DNA from: Bilabrum cf. latius
Taxonomy: Eukaryota; Bigyra: Bicosoecida; Bigyra; Bicosoecida
DNA length: 64,000 bases
Direction of reading: 5' to 3'
Assembly: GCA_965178125.1 (NCBI GenBank)
Contig: OZ237737.1
Span: 248,001-312,000 of the forward strand
Below are positions 20,996 to 33,354 of the stretch, piece after piece (the stretch's first letter is position 1; each line of letters opens with the position of its first letter). Under the pieces are notes generated by a model. It did no database searches and was not told where the DNA came from. It saw nothing but the letters and a program-made list of their open reading frames with translations. Made by a program: the position numbers and the translations under genes.

Positions 20996-23532
20996 TCAAG
21001 CGGCGTCGAACCGAAGCACCTGCGTCGAACTGCACGGACCCAGCGCCAGCGCCGCACTCGTCACGCTGATAACCTTGTTGTCCTGCGACGGAACTAGGCA
21101 CATGCCAGGGCATTCTTCGCTACGGATCAAGCCAGAAACCGGGTCATGATGGAAGGACACGGACCGCTGGGGCGGCCCCCTGAGGCCATCCTCCTGCTCA
21201 ATGGACGATTCGCTCGCAGTGGCATCGACGTGCGAGCACGAGCCGAGCCACAAGGTGTTGCCCTCGATGCACATACCCCGCCCGCCGAACCCGTCCGGAT
21301 ACCAGCTCTCGAGCTTGGTGCAGGCGGCCGGGAATGCACCGCTCTGCAGTGGGGCGGACACCTGCTCCCCTGCGGAACTCACGCCGCGGCCCCACGCCCA
21401 CCGACTACCACGGCCGTCGCATCCCCCCAAAACCGGAACTGCATGGCGCCTCAGGCCGTCGAGCAACGTCAGGCACTTGCCCGACTCGCGGTCCACGAGC
21501 TGCTGCCCCCCCTGGGGCTGTTCCCCATCAGCGGCGGGCAGCCTCCACCGCTCTGCTTGGGTGTGCTTGGGCGCGGCGCACTGGCTCTCGTTCACGCGCG
21601 AGTTCTAAATGGAGGACTTGAAGGTGGCCAGAGCGGACCTCATGTTGTCGCAGAGGGGCTGGTTGTCCTTGCACACGTTGTTCGTCTCGGTCGGGTCGGA
21701 GTGCAGGTCAAAGAGGCACCCGTCGGGGCACGGGTCCTTGACCTTGCCCCACGGCGGCAGGAACTCGTCACACTGTCCCTTCTGGGGGTGCTGCACGAGC
21801 TTCCAGTACGTGGACCCGTCCGCGGACTGGTTCACGAGGGCGTACTGCCCGCTCTGCGCGAAGCCGAGCACCTGCCCGCGCCCGGAGCCGTCCCCGCTCG
21901 ACCCCTCGAGCAGAGGCAGGATGGATTGGCCGTCCTGGGCCCATTCCGGGTGCGGGTGCTTCACGCCTGTGGCGTCGAGGAATGTGGGGAGCCAGTCCAC
22001 GGTGGAGGCCACCCTGTTTGTGTGCCTGTTCTCGGTGATCTGGGCGGGCCAGTGGATCAGGGCTGGCACGTTGATGCCGCCCTGGAAGATGGAAGCTTTG
22101 CACTGGCGATTCCCGTTCGAGGCGGCCAGCTGCCCGCTCGGGCGCGTGTGCCCCGAGGTGTGCGGCCCATTATCGGGGCTCCACGCCATGACAGTGTCGT
22201 TGAAGACGCCCCTCTGCTTGAGGCCATTTACCAGCGTGCCAAGCGCCGCGTCCATCTGCGTGATGGTGCCCAGGTAGTCCCCTGCTGGGTCCCCGTTGGG
22301 GTCCGTGTAGGCGTGGTAGAACTCGGGGAGGGAGGGGTGCGGGACGTGGTTGGTGTGGATGTGGAAAAACACGAAGAAGGGCTTGCTGGGGTCCGTTCTG
22401 TTGTCCAGGAACTGCATGAGCTGGTCCACCATAAAGGCCGTGTCATCGCCTGTGATCTTAGAGGTGAGGTTCTGGACGCAGTCCCTGGGGCATCGGGCGG
22501 GGTCTAGGCACTCGGGGCGGCTGGATGCACCCGGTGCGTAGCTCCAGTAGTTTGTGCACTCGAGCGACTTGCGGGTCCAGTTGCCGCCCCCGACGATGCA
22601 GCCGTCCCCCTCCTGGGCCCAGGCAGGGTTGCAGCCACAGTTTGTGGTGGAAGAGGCAGCGCTTGCCTCGGTGGCCAGCCAGAAGTCAAAGCCCATCATG
22701 CCCGGGTGCATGGCAGGCCACTTTTTGTCCGCGTACGTCTTGTGGGGATCCCCATTCTTGTTCCAGAAGTTGCCTAGCTGCGAAACAGAGTGTGCCAGGT
22801 CGAGGCAGATGACAACGCGATCCACGCACGAAATGCAGTGGAGCGGCCCAGTTCTAAAAGGGCATCAATATTTGGCTTACGTGGTGCTTGCCGATGAATG
22901 CTGTATCGTATCCTGCCTGCTTCGCAGCCTAGGCGGCGGTGAATGTCGTTGGCGGGTAGGGAAGATCGTCATAGCAGGACCAGGCTGGCTCTTGCCCGCA
23001 GCCCTCCGCGTTATCAATACACTCTCGCTCTGGCGTCCGGCCGCTGCGATGCAAGGAGAGACCTGACGAATCGCCCGGCCATCATGCGATTGGATCGAAC
23101 TTGAAGTTGGTGCCTGCAGAAGATCGATCCGTGCCATCCTTACCTCAATAAGGAACTTCTGGTCGGAGAGCATACAGCAGAGCCAGAATACCAAGAATCA
23201 AATCGAATCGAATGGCTGCTTGATGCGAGGGCATCCAAATTAGGAGTCTTGGGCGAGTTTAGCTGCCAGCGGCGGCCTCCAGCGCCGGGCTGCAGCGCTC
23301 TAGCAGCATTATAGCCGACATCACCTTGGCCCATATCGTCAGCGCTGCGTATATGAAGTGTATAGGTTATCAAGCTACCCGCTGGTGACGATGATTTGGC
23401 ACTGGCGGGGTTATCCAACCCGACAGCTCTTACAGCATAAACAGCCAGTTCGTTGGCGCGCCAGTCCCGTGGGAACCGCACAGCAATGCTCCGACTATAC
23501 ACAGACCAATCCACTGGGCTGTTGGGGGGCAT
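20996..23532 (-). CDS. Sulfatase with C-terminal ricin-type lectin domain
   Basis: Exons 23532-23144, 23043-22881 and 22777-20996. The metal-binding ADDMGQGDVGYN and the formylglycine motif CSPTRSSLLSGR (the Cys oxidised to the catalytic residue, with the motif split by intron 1) identify a type I sulfatase. YDTAFIGKHHLGNFW, FFVFFHIHTNHVPHP and SPDNGPHTSG complete the active site. A TAG at 21608-21610 would end the protein after FKSSI. Read as Gln, it continues about 200 residues into a Cys-containing domain (GQQLVDRESGKCLTLLDG, GMCIEGNTLWLGSC, CLVPSQDNK) that looks like a ricin B beta-trefoil, probably for binding the sulfated glycan. A second TAG is in exon 2 (TFTAA-TAG-AAKQAGY). The 5' end is uncertain: no signal peptide is seen at the chosen ATG, and an extra exon may be missed. 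It ends in TGA. Confidence 0.85.
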
Positions 23533-23738
23533 AGAACCCGCATATCGGGTAAACTGTGCGGGATACGATGCGAGCCGAAGCGTAGTACGACGGCACACGA
23601 TTGCGTAAAGAAATGAAAATCGAACAGAATCTACTGTGTGTAAACAAGTGCACAGAACCAATAGGCTCTACAGCTACCTGGCAGACAACGTGCCTCCCAA
23701 AGGCGGGCGTGGTCCGAAAGACTCAACCGCGCCATCCA

Positions 23739-26316
23739 TCAATCCTCCCCGAAGTCTCCGAACCCTCCAAACCCTCCATCCATGCCATCGCCACCCATAC
23801 CGCCCATCCCGCTGCCGCCACCGAACCCAAAGTGATCGTCGTTGGTCCCGTCTGCGCCATCCATGTCGTCCGCATCGTCCGCGTCCTCGGCCACCTCCAC
23901 GTCAAAGTACCTGCCCATGAGGGTCGCTGCCCGGTGCTGGATGTCCTCGTCGGTGCCCGCCGTCTGCAGGTCCTCGATGGTCTGCCCGCCGCCCGCCTCC
24001 TCGATGAACTGCACCACCTTGTTCCCTCCGCGGGTGATCCCGCGATCCTCGGCCTCCTTGCCCACGCGCAGCATGTTCTCCAGCCCCTCGAGGGTGATGG
24101 TCACCATCCGGCGGTCGTGAGCGTTCAGCAGCCCGCACATGGGGCCGACTGCGCCGAGGTCGACCAGCTGCATGATCTGGCTCTGGTTGCCGCCGGCCGT
24201 CACGTTGCAGATGCACCACAGCGCCTCCCGCTGCAGGTCGTGCTCTGCAGACCGGCAGATCTCGATCAGCGGCTGGAAGATATTGGCCTCGAACAGCCTG
24301 TCAATCTGCGCGACGCTGCCCGCCGCGATGTTGCTGATGGTCCAGCACGTCTCCTTCACGATGGACCTCTTGGTGTCGCCCAGCTTCTCTAGCAGGATGG
24401 GCAGCGCGTTCTGGCCCAGCACCATGTCCGTCTGCGCGTCGTCGCCGGTGACGATGTTGCCGATGGTGCGCAGCGCGGGGGTGACGATGCCCGACTTTGG
24501 GCTCATCATGAGCTCCACCAGGCGGGTCACTGCGCCAGACTCCACCACGCGCTGGACGCGTTCGTTCTCGCCGTCGCTGACGTACGAGAAGGCCCAGCAC
24601 GCGTCGGTGACGACTTCGTTGTCATCGCTCTTGATCAGCTCGGCCAGCAGCGGGATGCCGTCTGCCACCGCGTGGAACGGAGGCATGGGCTTGCCACTGC
24701 GGTGGACGGCGGGAAGGGGGGGAAGACAAGGATGGAGAAATTGAGGAATCGGTGGAAGTGATGATGAGGGCATGGAAAGGGGGAAGGCGTCAATGCCTTG
24801 GGTCGTTCGATCTCCTCTATTGATCTTATCCTACCCTTAAAACTCACCGCATGAGGTTTGACAGGGCCCAGGTGGCGTTCCTGAGCACCGCCGGGGAGAT
24901 GCTCCTGTTGCGGAAGACGTCGAGGAGCGGCCTCATGACTCCCTCGCTGAGCAGCATGTCCCTGCACTCGGGGGAGTCGCCTGCAATGTTCCCCAGCGCC
25001 CACACGCACTGCTCCTGCACGTCGGGATACTTGCTCAAGAGGCCCGCCATGAAGGCCGTCGTGGCCCCGGCGGCGATGACGGCCTGCGTGTCCTGGGCAG
25101 ACCCGGAGGCCACGTTGGTGAGCACCCAAGCCGACTCAAACTGGAGCCTGGGGTTACTCCCATCCCGCAAGAACGACGCCAAAATGTCCAGCACGCCCAG
25201 CTGCGTGACTGCCCGAATCGGAGGGTTGCGCTCTGCGAGGGCGAGACAGCAGCATGTGCACTCTGACTGGCAAAATATGGGAGCACTGGAACGAGGCTTC
25301 CGTTCGATAGCCGCAGGTTGGCGGAAATGAAATGTGGTATTACAAACAAAACCTGTGGATGAGGCCAGCAGCAAGAACTGCGAGGCCAGGAGTAATCTCT
25401 CACCCACTGCAACCAGTTTCCGGAGCATGAGTGCCCCTTCAAGGTTCAAGCTGGGATCGCCACGCACGCGAACCATCTCTGCATACTTGCGCATGTTGTT
25501 GGGCTGCAGTGAGTGTAGCAAGAAAGGGATGAATGTCCAAACGTAAGGGCAAACAACATGCCCGGCCCCTCTCCAGCTACCACAACACAGCAGTGGGAAT
25601 GATAGGGCCATCCCACCGAGGAAAGGAACAGCTTTAAGAACACTTGAGCTTATAATCGAAACATTGGGACGACAGACGCAGTATCTCACGTCTGCGACAA
25701 CATCGCTGTTCGGTATTCTCGCGCCAGGCACCGTTGGCAAATTGCTTCCTGCAACACTAGCTGGAGCATCAGATCCCATGCCCATTCCCCCGTCTGCTCC
25801 TGCACCTGTGCCAGAGGCGGCCGGCCGCCGGTTCAGCTGCGAACGAGCGAAACATGGGAGATGAAAGCAGAACAACTGGATCGCAAACAGGCGAAGACTT
25901 GCCAAAGCATCCCGAGGTCCAGTTGTTTCGCAGGGCTATCAAGTTTTGTTCTTTGAAGAAACAAAGATACGAGGGTCCATAGCGTACATACCACGAGATT
26001 TGAGATTCAATGCTCGCTCAACACTCGGTTCCCGGCTTTCAAATCGCCATGTTCGGGCAACTAATGCAAGTGCACACCAGAAAAACCACGGTCATATAGA
26101 TAATATCAATACAAGCAATCTTCTGGTAGACCTAAGACGCAAGCAAATCCCGAGTTTCCTCACCATTCGTCGCTTCGCCAACCGAGCCTCTTGCTTCTGC
26201 TTGCGAACTTGAATCGTGGTTTCTGTCCTGCTTCGCCTAGCCTCTTCGATAGAGATAGTCTTCTTATAGTCCTTCTTTCTCTGCTCCAACACGGCAGCGC
26301 TTGCATCACCTTCCAT
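23739..26316 (-). CDS. Importin subunit alpha (karyopherin alpha), five exons
   Basis: Exons 26316-26164, 25836-25690, 25503-25404, 25232-24848 and 24696-23739 all join in frame at GT-AG sites. Exon 1 carries the importin-beta-binding domain ([18 protein letters not shown]...EARLAKRR). The later exons carry armadillo repeats with the NLS-binding Trp/Asn ladder: [66 protein letters not shown] and [13 protein letters not shown] Gly/Asp-rich tail follows the last repeat. The protein links classical nuclear-localisation-signal cargo to importin beta for nuclear import. It contains no in-frame TAG, in contrast to the second importin-alpha at the right edge. It starts head-to-head with the acidic protein gene, with 168 bp between start codons. 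It ends in TGA. Confidence 0.95.
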
Positions 26317-26484
26317 GATGTATCAGGCAGTCTAGTTTGGCAGGGCAGGTGCTGCGCCGCCCGGAATCGCCTATACCAACACCCTACAAAAACGTCAAAA
26401 ATCTGTATTAGCATCGAACGCGAGAGCCAGCTCAGGTTCAACCAGCAGATTACCCTGTTTGCCCGCGTTGTGTCGAGCGGGGCC

Positions 26485-29400
26485 ATGTCAAAGTTTTTAG
26501 TTTTACTTGGATATTTCAGTGCGCTTGCAGCGATAGTGTCCGGATCAGAGCGTGGAGGGTGCTCGTCGTTTGCATCTCTTCATGGCAAGGAGAGCTAGGC
26601 CACCATGCGAGCCGCCGGGATATATGTCAGCTCGTTTCCCCCCGCTGCTGGACTTCGGAAGAAGTACATTGCTCGGGATGCTACTGACGTCCTCCAAGAT
26701 CCCGCTAGCTCCGAGGCTGGCGGGGATAGCTTCGCAGGCCACCCCAAGCAACGATTCGCTAGGGCTCTTGCAGCCCTGCGGTACGGCCTAGCCATGACTG
26801 CGGTGCACGCGTCCCCCGATGAATAGAATGTGAGCATTGTCTGCGTGCCCTGATGCGATTTCTTGGTTTCGAAGCCACATTCAACGTACTTCGCCGAGCC
26901 CAACCATCCTCCTTCTTCCGAGCACGCAGACGGCAAGTTTCCACCTTGTGCAGAAGCTTGAAGGCACTGTTGACCAGGCTCACGCTCAATGCGATGATGC
27001 TATCGAACATGGAAGCGCCGACACCTCATCCGGCGGCACTCTAGAGCTGGGCTCGCAGTCGGCCGCTTTCCCTGAGCAGCCCGGCGTCAAAGACGGCGCC
27101 GCATCCACGGTCATGTACGAACAGATCAGCTCCGTGTCCAAGGCACGACTCTCGGTCCCATCGGCACAGCACGGAGCAATGGAAGCCTCGGGAGCGAGCC
27201 ACAACCAGCCCTGCATCTCGGTGCAATTCGAGGGCGAGATTGGGGCGGGCTCGTCGGGCAGGGCAGTCGCTTGCTTCGAGAGCTCCGGCCTGCGTGACGC
27301 CGCCGTGTGCGCCCTCCGCACCAACGCCGTGGCACGCCGGAGGGACCTCTCCAGCGTGGACGGGGAACACGCCTCGTGGCTCAGGGGCATAGCGGAGGGC
27401 GCACACCACGGGGAGCCCTGCAGCCCCAAGGGGACCCCCTACCTGCCGCTGCCCGCCGACAGGGCGCGGGAGGAGGACGCTGCCGCGGCGGAGCTGGGCC
27501 CCGCGGGCGACATTCTTTCCATGGAGGAAGATAACGAGAACGAGGGGGAGGGGGAGGCCCCCGGGTTCGTGGAGCATGGCATGAGCAGGGAGGAGGCGGC
27601 CATCGCCAGGGTGAGGAGGCTGCTCGACATGGCCACGGCACCATCGGAGGAGGAGGACGGGGAGGAGGCGGGCGATGAGGAGATGGCGGTGCCTCCATTG
27701 GAGCAGGGCGACGGTCAGGGCGTGGAGACCGAGACCGAGGGCGAGGGCGAGGGCAACAAGTACGTCACGCCCACGATTGTCGGTGACGAAGAGCCTTCCG
27801 CCGCAGACCGAGAGAGTGACAACGAGGAGGAGAAGGAGGAGGAAGAGGAGGACCGCAGTAGTGCTATCGTGTCAACTTTGACGAGGAGCCACACGGTGTC
27901 GACGGTGCCTGCCGCTGATGATGCGAGCCATGAGCACGAGGCCACCCCTGTCCCCGGCGCCGACCCCGGTCCAGACGACGATTTCACGGACGAGGACAGG
28001 GAACAGTTGGAGGAGGAGCAGCGCGCCATCAAGGCATTCAAGGAGAGGGTGGCAAAGGGCAAGGTGTGGGAGGGCGAGGACGTGCAGGGTGTGGAGGAGG
28101 AGGAGGAGGAGGAGACAGGTGAAGGGGTGGAGCAGCCGGTGGATGCCCAAGTCGTAGCAGCCGATGAGGCGGTCGAAGAAGAAGACGAGGAGGATGTCGA
28201 GCAGCCTTCGAACGAGCCCATCGTTGTGGACAGCGCGCAGATGCATGAGGAGGAAGAGGAAGAGCGCCAGGCCGTTGATGAGGAAGAATCAGAAGAAGAG
28301 GAGGAAGAGGAAGCTGCGGCCCAAGCGCCCATCAGCAGGGAGCCCAGCCGAGCTGTTGACGAGTACGAGCGCGTGCGTGTGGTGGACAGCGTGGACGACG
28401 TGGAGCGGGTCGTGCCCTATGGCACACTGCAGCGCAAGAGCAGCAGCAGCCAACAGCAGGAGCAGAGGGCCGACTCAGTCCCGCGCATCAAGCCATCAAG
28501 GCCACCCGCCCCGAGCACCCCGCCAGTCGCTAGGCGAGGCAACACCCAGGGTGGAGATGGTGATTCCAGCACCGTAGACAAGGACACCTTCACAGTGCGC
28601 CCAGGAGACAGCGAGCGAGACATCGTTCTCAAGGCGCACCACCATGCAGTGCAACAGGCCAGGGAACACCACGAGAAGGCGCACGCAGATGCGGTCGCAA
28701 AGGTGATGGGAATCGGTGGGGAAGGCGAGAGCTAGGGAACAAAGCAAGGTCGCGAAGAAGAGCCAGAGCAGCAGGACGAGGAGGAGAGCAAGCCCGTTCC
28801 GCACTACGTGGATGCGGAGGTGCACCCCGACCTGGATCTGGAGGGGTTCGAGACGATCGTGCAGGCGCAGGTGATCGAGCCCTCTGCCTCTCCTGTGCCC
28901 ATGCCATCAGAGGCTGCGGCCCCAGAAGAGGAGGAGACAGAAGAGGAGGAGGAAGAGGAGGAATCGGAGCAAGGCAAGGCTGAGGACAAGGACACGGGAG
29001 TGGAATAGGAAGAAGACCAGAACGACAAAGGCGAGGAAAAGCCAAAGGAGGAGAGCAAAGGCAAGGAGAACACGGAGAAGCCGCTGCCCGGCCCCAAGCC
29101 CTCCCCCACTCCCAAGCCCTCCCCCGAGCCAAGCTCCGCGTTTCCGTCCGTGTCCCCCAGACCAGGGGAGGACTCCATCGTGCCCAGCACGGCAGCCACA
29201 CCATCTGTCGAGCCAGGCGCAGCGTCCCCGGCTCCTCGGGAGACGGCCCCCAAGACTGGCCTCGGCTCGATTCCCCAGGGTGACAAGGGGGAGGAGGAGC
29301 CAGTGTCACCAGAGGAACACGCCAAAAGGGTGGCGGCGAGGCGGGCGGCCATCAGGGCGGCCCTGGGCGGTTCGTCCGAGGAACAAGAGGATGCCGCTGC

Positions 29401-30094
29401 CGCTGGGGGGGATTCGCAGGCCGAGGGCGGCGCCGCGGCTGTTAGGTTCCGCTCGTCGCGCGGGCTTCGGGGGTCCGGCTAGGCGTTCAGGGGACGGTCC
29501 GTGTCGCACGAGAAGTCGCAGCAGGTGATGCAGGCCAATGCGGCAGGGGAGCCGCTCGGGGTGGATGGGGAGGGTGCAGATGCCGATGGCGCACAGCAGG
29601 AGGAGGACGATGCGATTGCTGCGCACGTGGATGCGGGCGTGCTAGGTTAGGAGGAGGACGATGCGATTGCTGCGCACGTGGATGCGGGCGTGCTAGGTTA
29701 GGAGGAGGACGATGCGATTGCTGCGCACGTGGATGCGGGTGTGCTAGGTTAGGAGGAGGACGATGCGATTGCTGCGCACGTGGATGCGGGCGTGCTTGGC
29801 ACACAGGTAGGCAGCGCCCGTGGGGGGGGAGTTGCAAGGGCGGGAGCAGGAGCAGGAGCAGGGGAGGTGGGTGCAGAGCTGGCTGGAAGAGGGGAGGAGT
29901 CCGATGGGCACGCCTCTACGAAGAATGCAGGTGGTATTGAGCAGCAGCATGCAGCGAGTTCCATGGAGGAAGCGAGCAGCGAGAGCGGCAAGGGAGGCGA
30001 GAAGAAGGAGAAGGACGGAGGCTCGCACTGGGATCTGCTCTCGAGGTTCTCGACCCCTGGGCTGTTAGCTGGTTGGGGCGGGGCGTTTGCTTAA
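26485..30094 (+). CDS. Long acidic, Glu-rich protein with internal 17-residue repeats, unknown function
   Basis: Exon 1 (26485-26829) begins MSKFLVLLGYFSALAAIVSG, which resembles a signal peptide or membrane anchor. It splices at GTGAGC to exon 2 (26933-30094) in phase 0. The product is about 1,169 residues, dominated by Glu/Asp tracts (for example DEEEEEE-type runs near 27650-28320) and Ser/Pro/Glu-rich linkers, so it is mostly disordered. Near the C-terminus are four 17-residue repeats EEDDAIAAHVDAGVLG(Q). Eight TAGs are in frame: 26596, 26827, 28733, 29006, 29480, 29648, 29699 and 29750. The last three occupy the position that is CAG in repeat copy 1. It ends in TAA after GGAFA. No family was recognised. 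Exon 1 could belong to a separate small gene. Confidence 0.55.
29599..29802 (+). repeat. 51-bp coding tandem repeat, four copies
   Basis: Four copies of a 17-codon unit start at 29599, 29650, 29701 and 29752. They differ at only a few bases until the end of copy 4. The codon just before each unit is CAG at 29597-29599 but TAG at 29648-29650, 29699-29701 and 29750-29752, in perfect register. Confidence 0.95.
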
Positions 30095-30257
30095 TTTTTG
30101 CACGGATGCTACATCTTTCGATTCAACGTTAAACGCGATTAACCACCTGAGGGCGAACTGATGAACGCCCTGCGCAAGTAACGCGCAATTTGCGCGCCGT
30201 ATTGCAGATTTCGACCTTGTGCCGCTCCATTCCACACTCTCTACACGTGTTTCAGCA

Positions 30258-32145
30258 ATGCTCAGGCAAGCACAAAGGTTGGCATCTGCTAGATTTGCAG
30301 TCAGGTCACGCTCTCTAGCGATGCGCGCCATGAGCACCGCGGTAAGTTCTTGCTTCTGCCAGGACTCTGGTCCTTCGCATCACTGGGTTGTCTGCTGCGT
30401 GTCAGTGCATTTGTCGACAGTGTATTGACATGTTCTTTGCTTGAAGCTTGGGATAGTGTATGCATATGCGATTTTGCCGTAGATTTCCGACAGAAATTGT
30501 TCAAGAAGCGACTTGTTTGCTGACAGGTGGCGCAAGTGCAGTTGACGTTCAGCGTATCTTGCTCAACCCGGGAATTCTGAAGAGTCGAACGCGCACAAGC
30601 GGATTTCAATCGATCATGGTATGAATTTTCATTTGCATACTGCTCGCGCAGCCGATCAAGTACCCGAATTTGATCAACGGGGAGTACGTGCCGTCCAAGG
30701 CTACCGAGTGGATCCCGGTGCACGACCCCGCGACGAACGAGGTTGTAGGCGAGGTGCCCCAGAGCACCCAGGAGGAAATGGATGCCGCAACGAGCGCCGC
30801 AGTGACTGCACAAAAGGACTGGGCCGCTACTCCCGTGCAGCGGCGCCAGCGCGTGATGTTCAAGTACCAGGAGCTCATCCAGAGGCACACGGACGAGGTG
30901 GCCGCGCTCATCACAAAGGAGCAGGGCAAGACCACGGCCGATGCTAAGGGAGACGTCTTCCGCGGTCTCGAGGTCGTGGAGCACGCTTGCTCCGCCGCCA
31001 CGCTCTCGATGGGCGAGACGCTGGGCAACCTGGCTGACGGCACCGACACGTACTCGTACAGGCGACCCCTGGGCGTGACCGCCGGCATCGCCCCCTTCAA
31101 TTTCCCCGCCATGATCCCGCTGTGGATGTTCCCGCTGTCCGCGGCGCTGGGCAACGCGGTGGTGATGAAGCCCTCGGAGCGCGTCCCCGGCGCACTCATG
31201 CGGCTGAGCGAGCTGGCCCTCGAGGCTGGCCTCCCCGCCGGCGTGCTCAACATCATCCACGGGGCGCACGACACGGTCAACTTCATCTGCGACGACCCGC
31301 GCATCAAGGCGGTGCAGTTCGTGGGCGGCGATGCAGCGGGCAGGCACATCTACGAGAGGTGCGCAGCCGGTGGCAAGAAGGCCCAGTGCAACATGGCAGC
31401 CAAGAACCACGGGATCATCATGCCCGACGCTGACAAGGAGCAGGTGCTGAACGCGCTCGTGGGCTCTGCATTCGGAGCCGCCGGACAGAGGTGCATGGCG
31501 CTCAGCTTCAACATCTTCGTGGGAGAGGCCAAGGAGTGGATCCCCGAGCTGGCGAACCGCGCGGCCGCGCTCAAGGTGTCTGCCGGGCACCTGCCCGACA
31601 CGGACGTGGGTCCGATGATCAGCCCCTCTGCGCTGTCCAGGGCCAGGGACCTGATCCACAGGGGGGTGGAGGCGGGCGGGAGGCTGCTCGTGGATGGCCG
31701 GGACGTGCATGTGGCGGATTACCCTAACGGCAACTTCCTGGCGCCCACCATTCTGACTGGGCTGACCCCCTCCAATCCAGCGTACAAGGAAGAGGTGTTC
31801 GGGCCTGTGATGGGCGTGGGAACCGCGGACTCGCTGGATGAGGCCATCTCGTGGATCAACGAGAACCCCTACGGGAACGGGTGCTGCATCTTTACGCAGA
31901 ACGGCGCGGCGGCCCGCAAGTTCCAGCACGAGATCGAGGTGGGGCAGGTAGGCATCAACGTGCCCATCCCCGTGCCGCTTCCCTTCTTCTCCTTCACGGG
32001 GAACAAGAAGTCCTTCCTGGGAGACAACAACTTCTACGGCAAGGCCGGCGCCCACTTCTTGACGTAGCAGCAGACCGTGACGTCCAACTGGAAGTACACC
32101 CAGACCAGCCAGAAGGCCGCCATGGCGATGCCTACCCTCGGGTGA
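30258..32145 (+). CDS. Methylmalonate-semialdehyde dehydrogenase (acylating), mitochondrial
   Basis: Exons 30258-30341 and 30652-32145 encode 525 residues. Exon 1 is an Arg/Ser/Ala-rich mitochondrial presequence ([19 protein letters not shown]). Exon 2 is a full ALDH6-type enzyme: [25 protein letters not shown]-like core, [25 protein letters not shown] and the catalytic Cys in GQRCMALS (about residue 309). It oxidises malonate and methylmalonate semialdehydes to acetyl- and propionyl-CoA in valine and pyrimidine catabolism. An in-frame TAG at 32065-32067 (codon 500) is followed by 25 more conserved codons, [25 protein letters not shown], and then TGA. In the human and plant enzymes the aligned position is Gln (FYTQ, FFTQ). 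Termination at the TAG would remove the C-terminal strand needed for oligomer contacts. Confidence 0.95.
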
Positions 32146-32511
32146 TCGAGATGATGCCGCCACGTTGCGGCAAGCATCCTTATTTTGCACAATGGACCGC
32201 CTGAATGGCGAATATGGATAGTCTGACAGCAGCCAATTACGATTGATGGATTATATTTTTTGGTGCAACTGCAACTCCACCGGCATATCAAGGCTATCAA
32301 CCCGCATTTTTTTGGATTGTCCATGATCGTATTGCAATTATGAAAGCTGCTACCGGTTACAGCACTACTTGCGAGGCCAGTTGTCTGGTGATGACGGTCA
32401 CAGCACAACCGCAGGTTCCGCAGCTTCTAGAAGCCTGGATATGAATTTACTTGTCGCCCCTTCGCACACATTTCAACCCATAGAATCATTTCCAGATTTT
32501 TCCAAATAGTG
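32146..32511. other. Intergenic region, no gene seen
   Basis: A 366-bp AT-richer spacer between MMSDH and the FMN reductase gene, both on the plus strand. No conserved ORF was found. Confidence 0.6.
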
Positions 32512-33354
32512 ATGGCAGCAGTATCTGTGGCATCAGCAGCGTCAGCACTGTCCCGCTCGCTTCGGGTGCTAGCAATCTCCGGTTCTCTGCGGGCAGCTAG
32601 CACGAACGCTGGGCTTGCCCGGTACATCGCAGCCAACCACCCTGCGTCACTGGAGGTGAAGCTGGCAGATATCAGTAAAATCCCGTTGTTCAATTCTGAT
32701 CTCATGGATTCGGATGGGAACCCTCCGAAGGATGTGGCCGCGTTGCGACAGCAGATCCGTGAGAAGTGCTGTGCTATCACGATCGTTAACAACGATGGCC
32801 CAGGCCACTAGGGGTCATCCACGTTCTAGGCAAGCTGCTGCCGAGTGGGGACCGCCTCTTGATCCATGTTACAGCTGCGCCCAACCCGTCTATTTCGAAT
32901 GCATGCTCTGCTCTCCCCCGCAGAGGAAGCGGATGCCGTTGTGCTCGCTGTGCCCGAGTACAACTACGGGCCATCGCCCGTCATTGTGAACGCGATCGAC
33001 TGGGTGCCTCCTTCCATGTGGAAGGGCAAGCCAGTATCCATGATGTCCTCGGGGGGAACCATGGGAGGATCCAGGGCCCAGCTGCAGCTGAGGCAAAAGT
33101 TCGTGTTCTTGGAGGGGCACGTGCTGCAGAGGCCCGAGATCATGATCAACCAGTTCGGGGGCGAGAAGGTGTTCGACCCAGAGGGGAACCTGATCTCGGC
33201 CAAGTGGCAGGAGAGGACGCAGGCACAGCTGCTCGCCCTGGAGGACTTTGCCCGCACCTGGATCGCGGGCAAGGAGGCCATCGAGGCAGCCAAGGCAGCG
33301 AGGGAGTCCTCCTCTGCAGCTGCCAAGGAGGTCAAGGCGGATGGGTCCTCCTGA
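32512..33354 (+). CDS. NADPH-dependent FMN reductase / flavodoxin-like quinone reductase
   Basis: Exons 32512-32758 and 32924-33354, phase 1 (donor GTGAGAAG, acceptor CCCCGCAG), encode 225 residues. RVLAISGSLRAASTN is the phosphate-binding loop of the NADPH_dep_FMN_red fold. LAVPEYNYGPSPVIVNAIDW is the family signature PEYNxxxPxxLKNAIDW, and SSGGTMGGSRAQLQLRQ follows it. The enzyme uses NAD(P)H and bound FMN to reduce quinones, azo dyes or chromate. The cellular role is probably detoxification, by inference. It has an Ala/Ser-rich N-terminus and a Lys/Ala tail. The coding exons contain no in-frame TAG. It ends in TGA. Confidence 0.93.
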
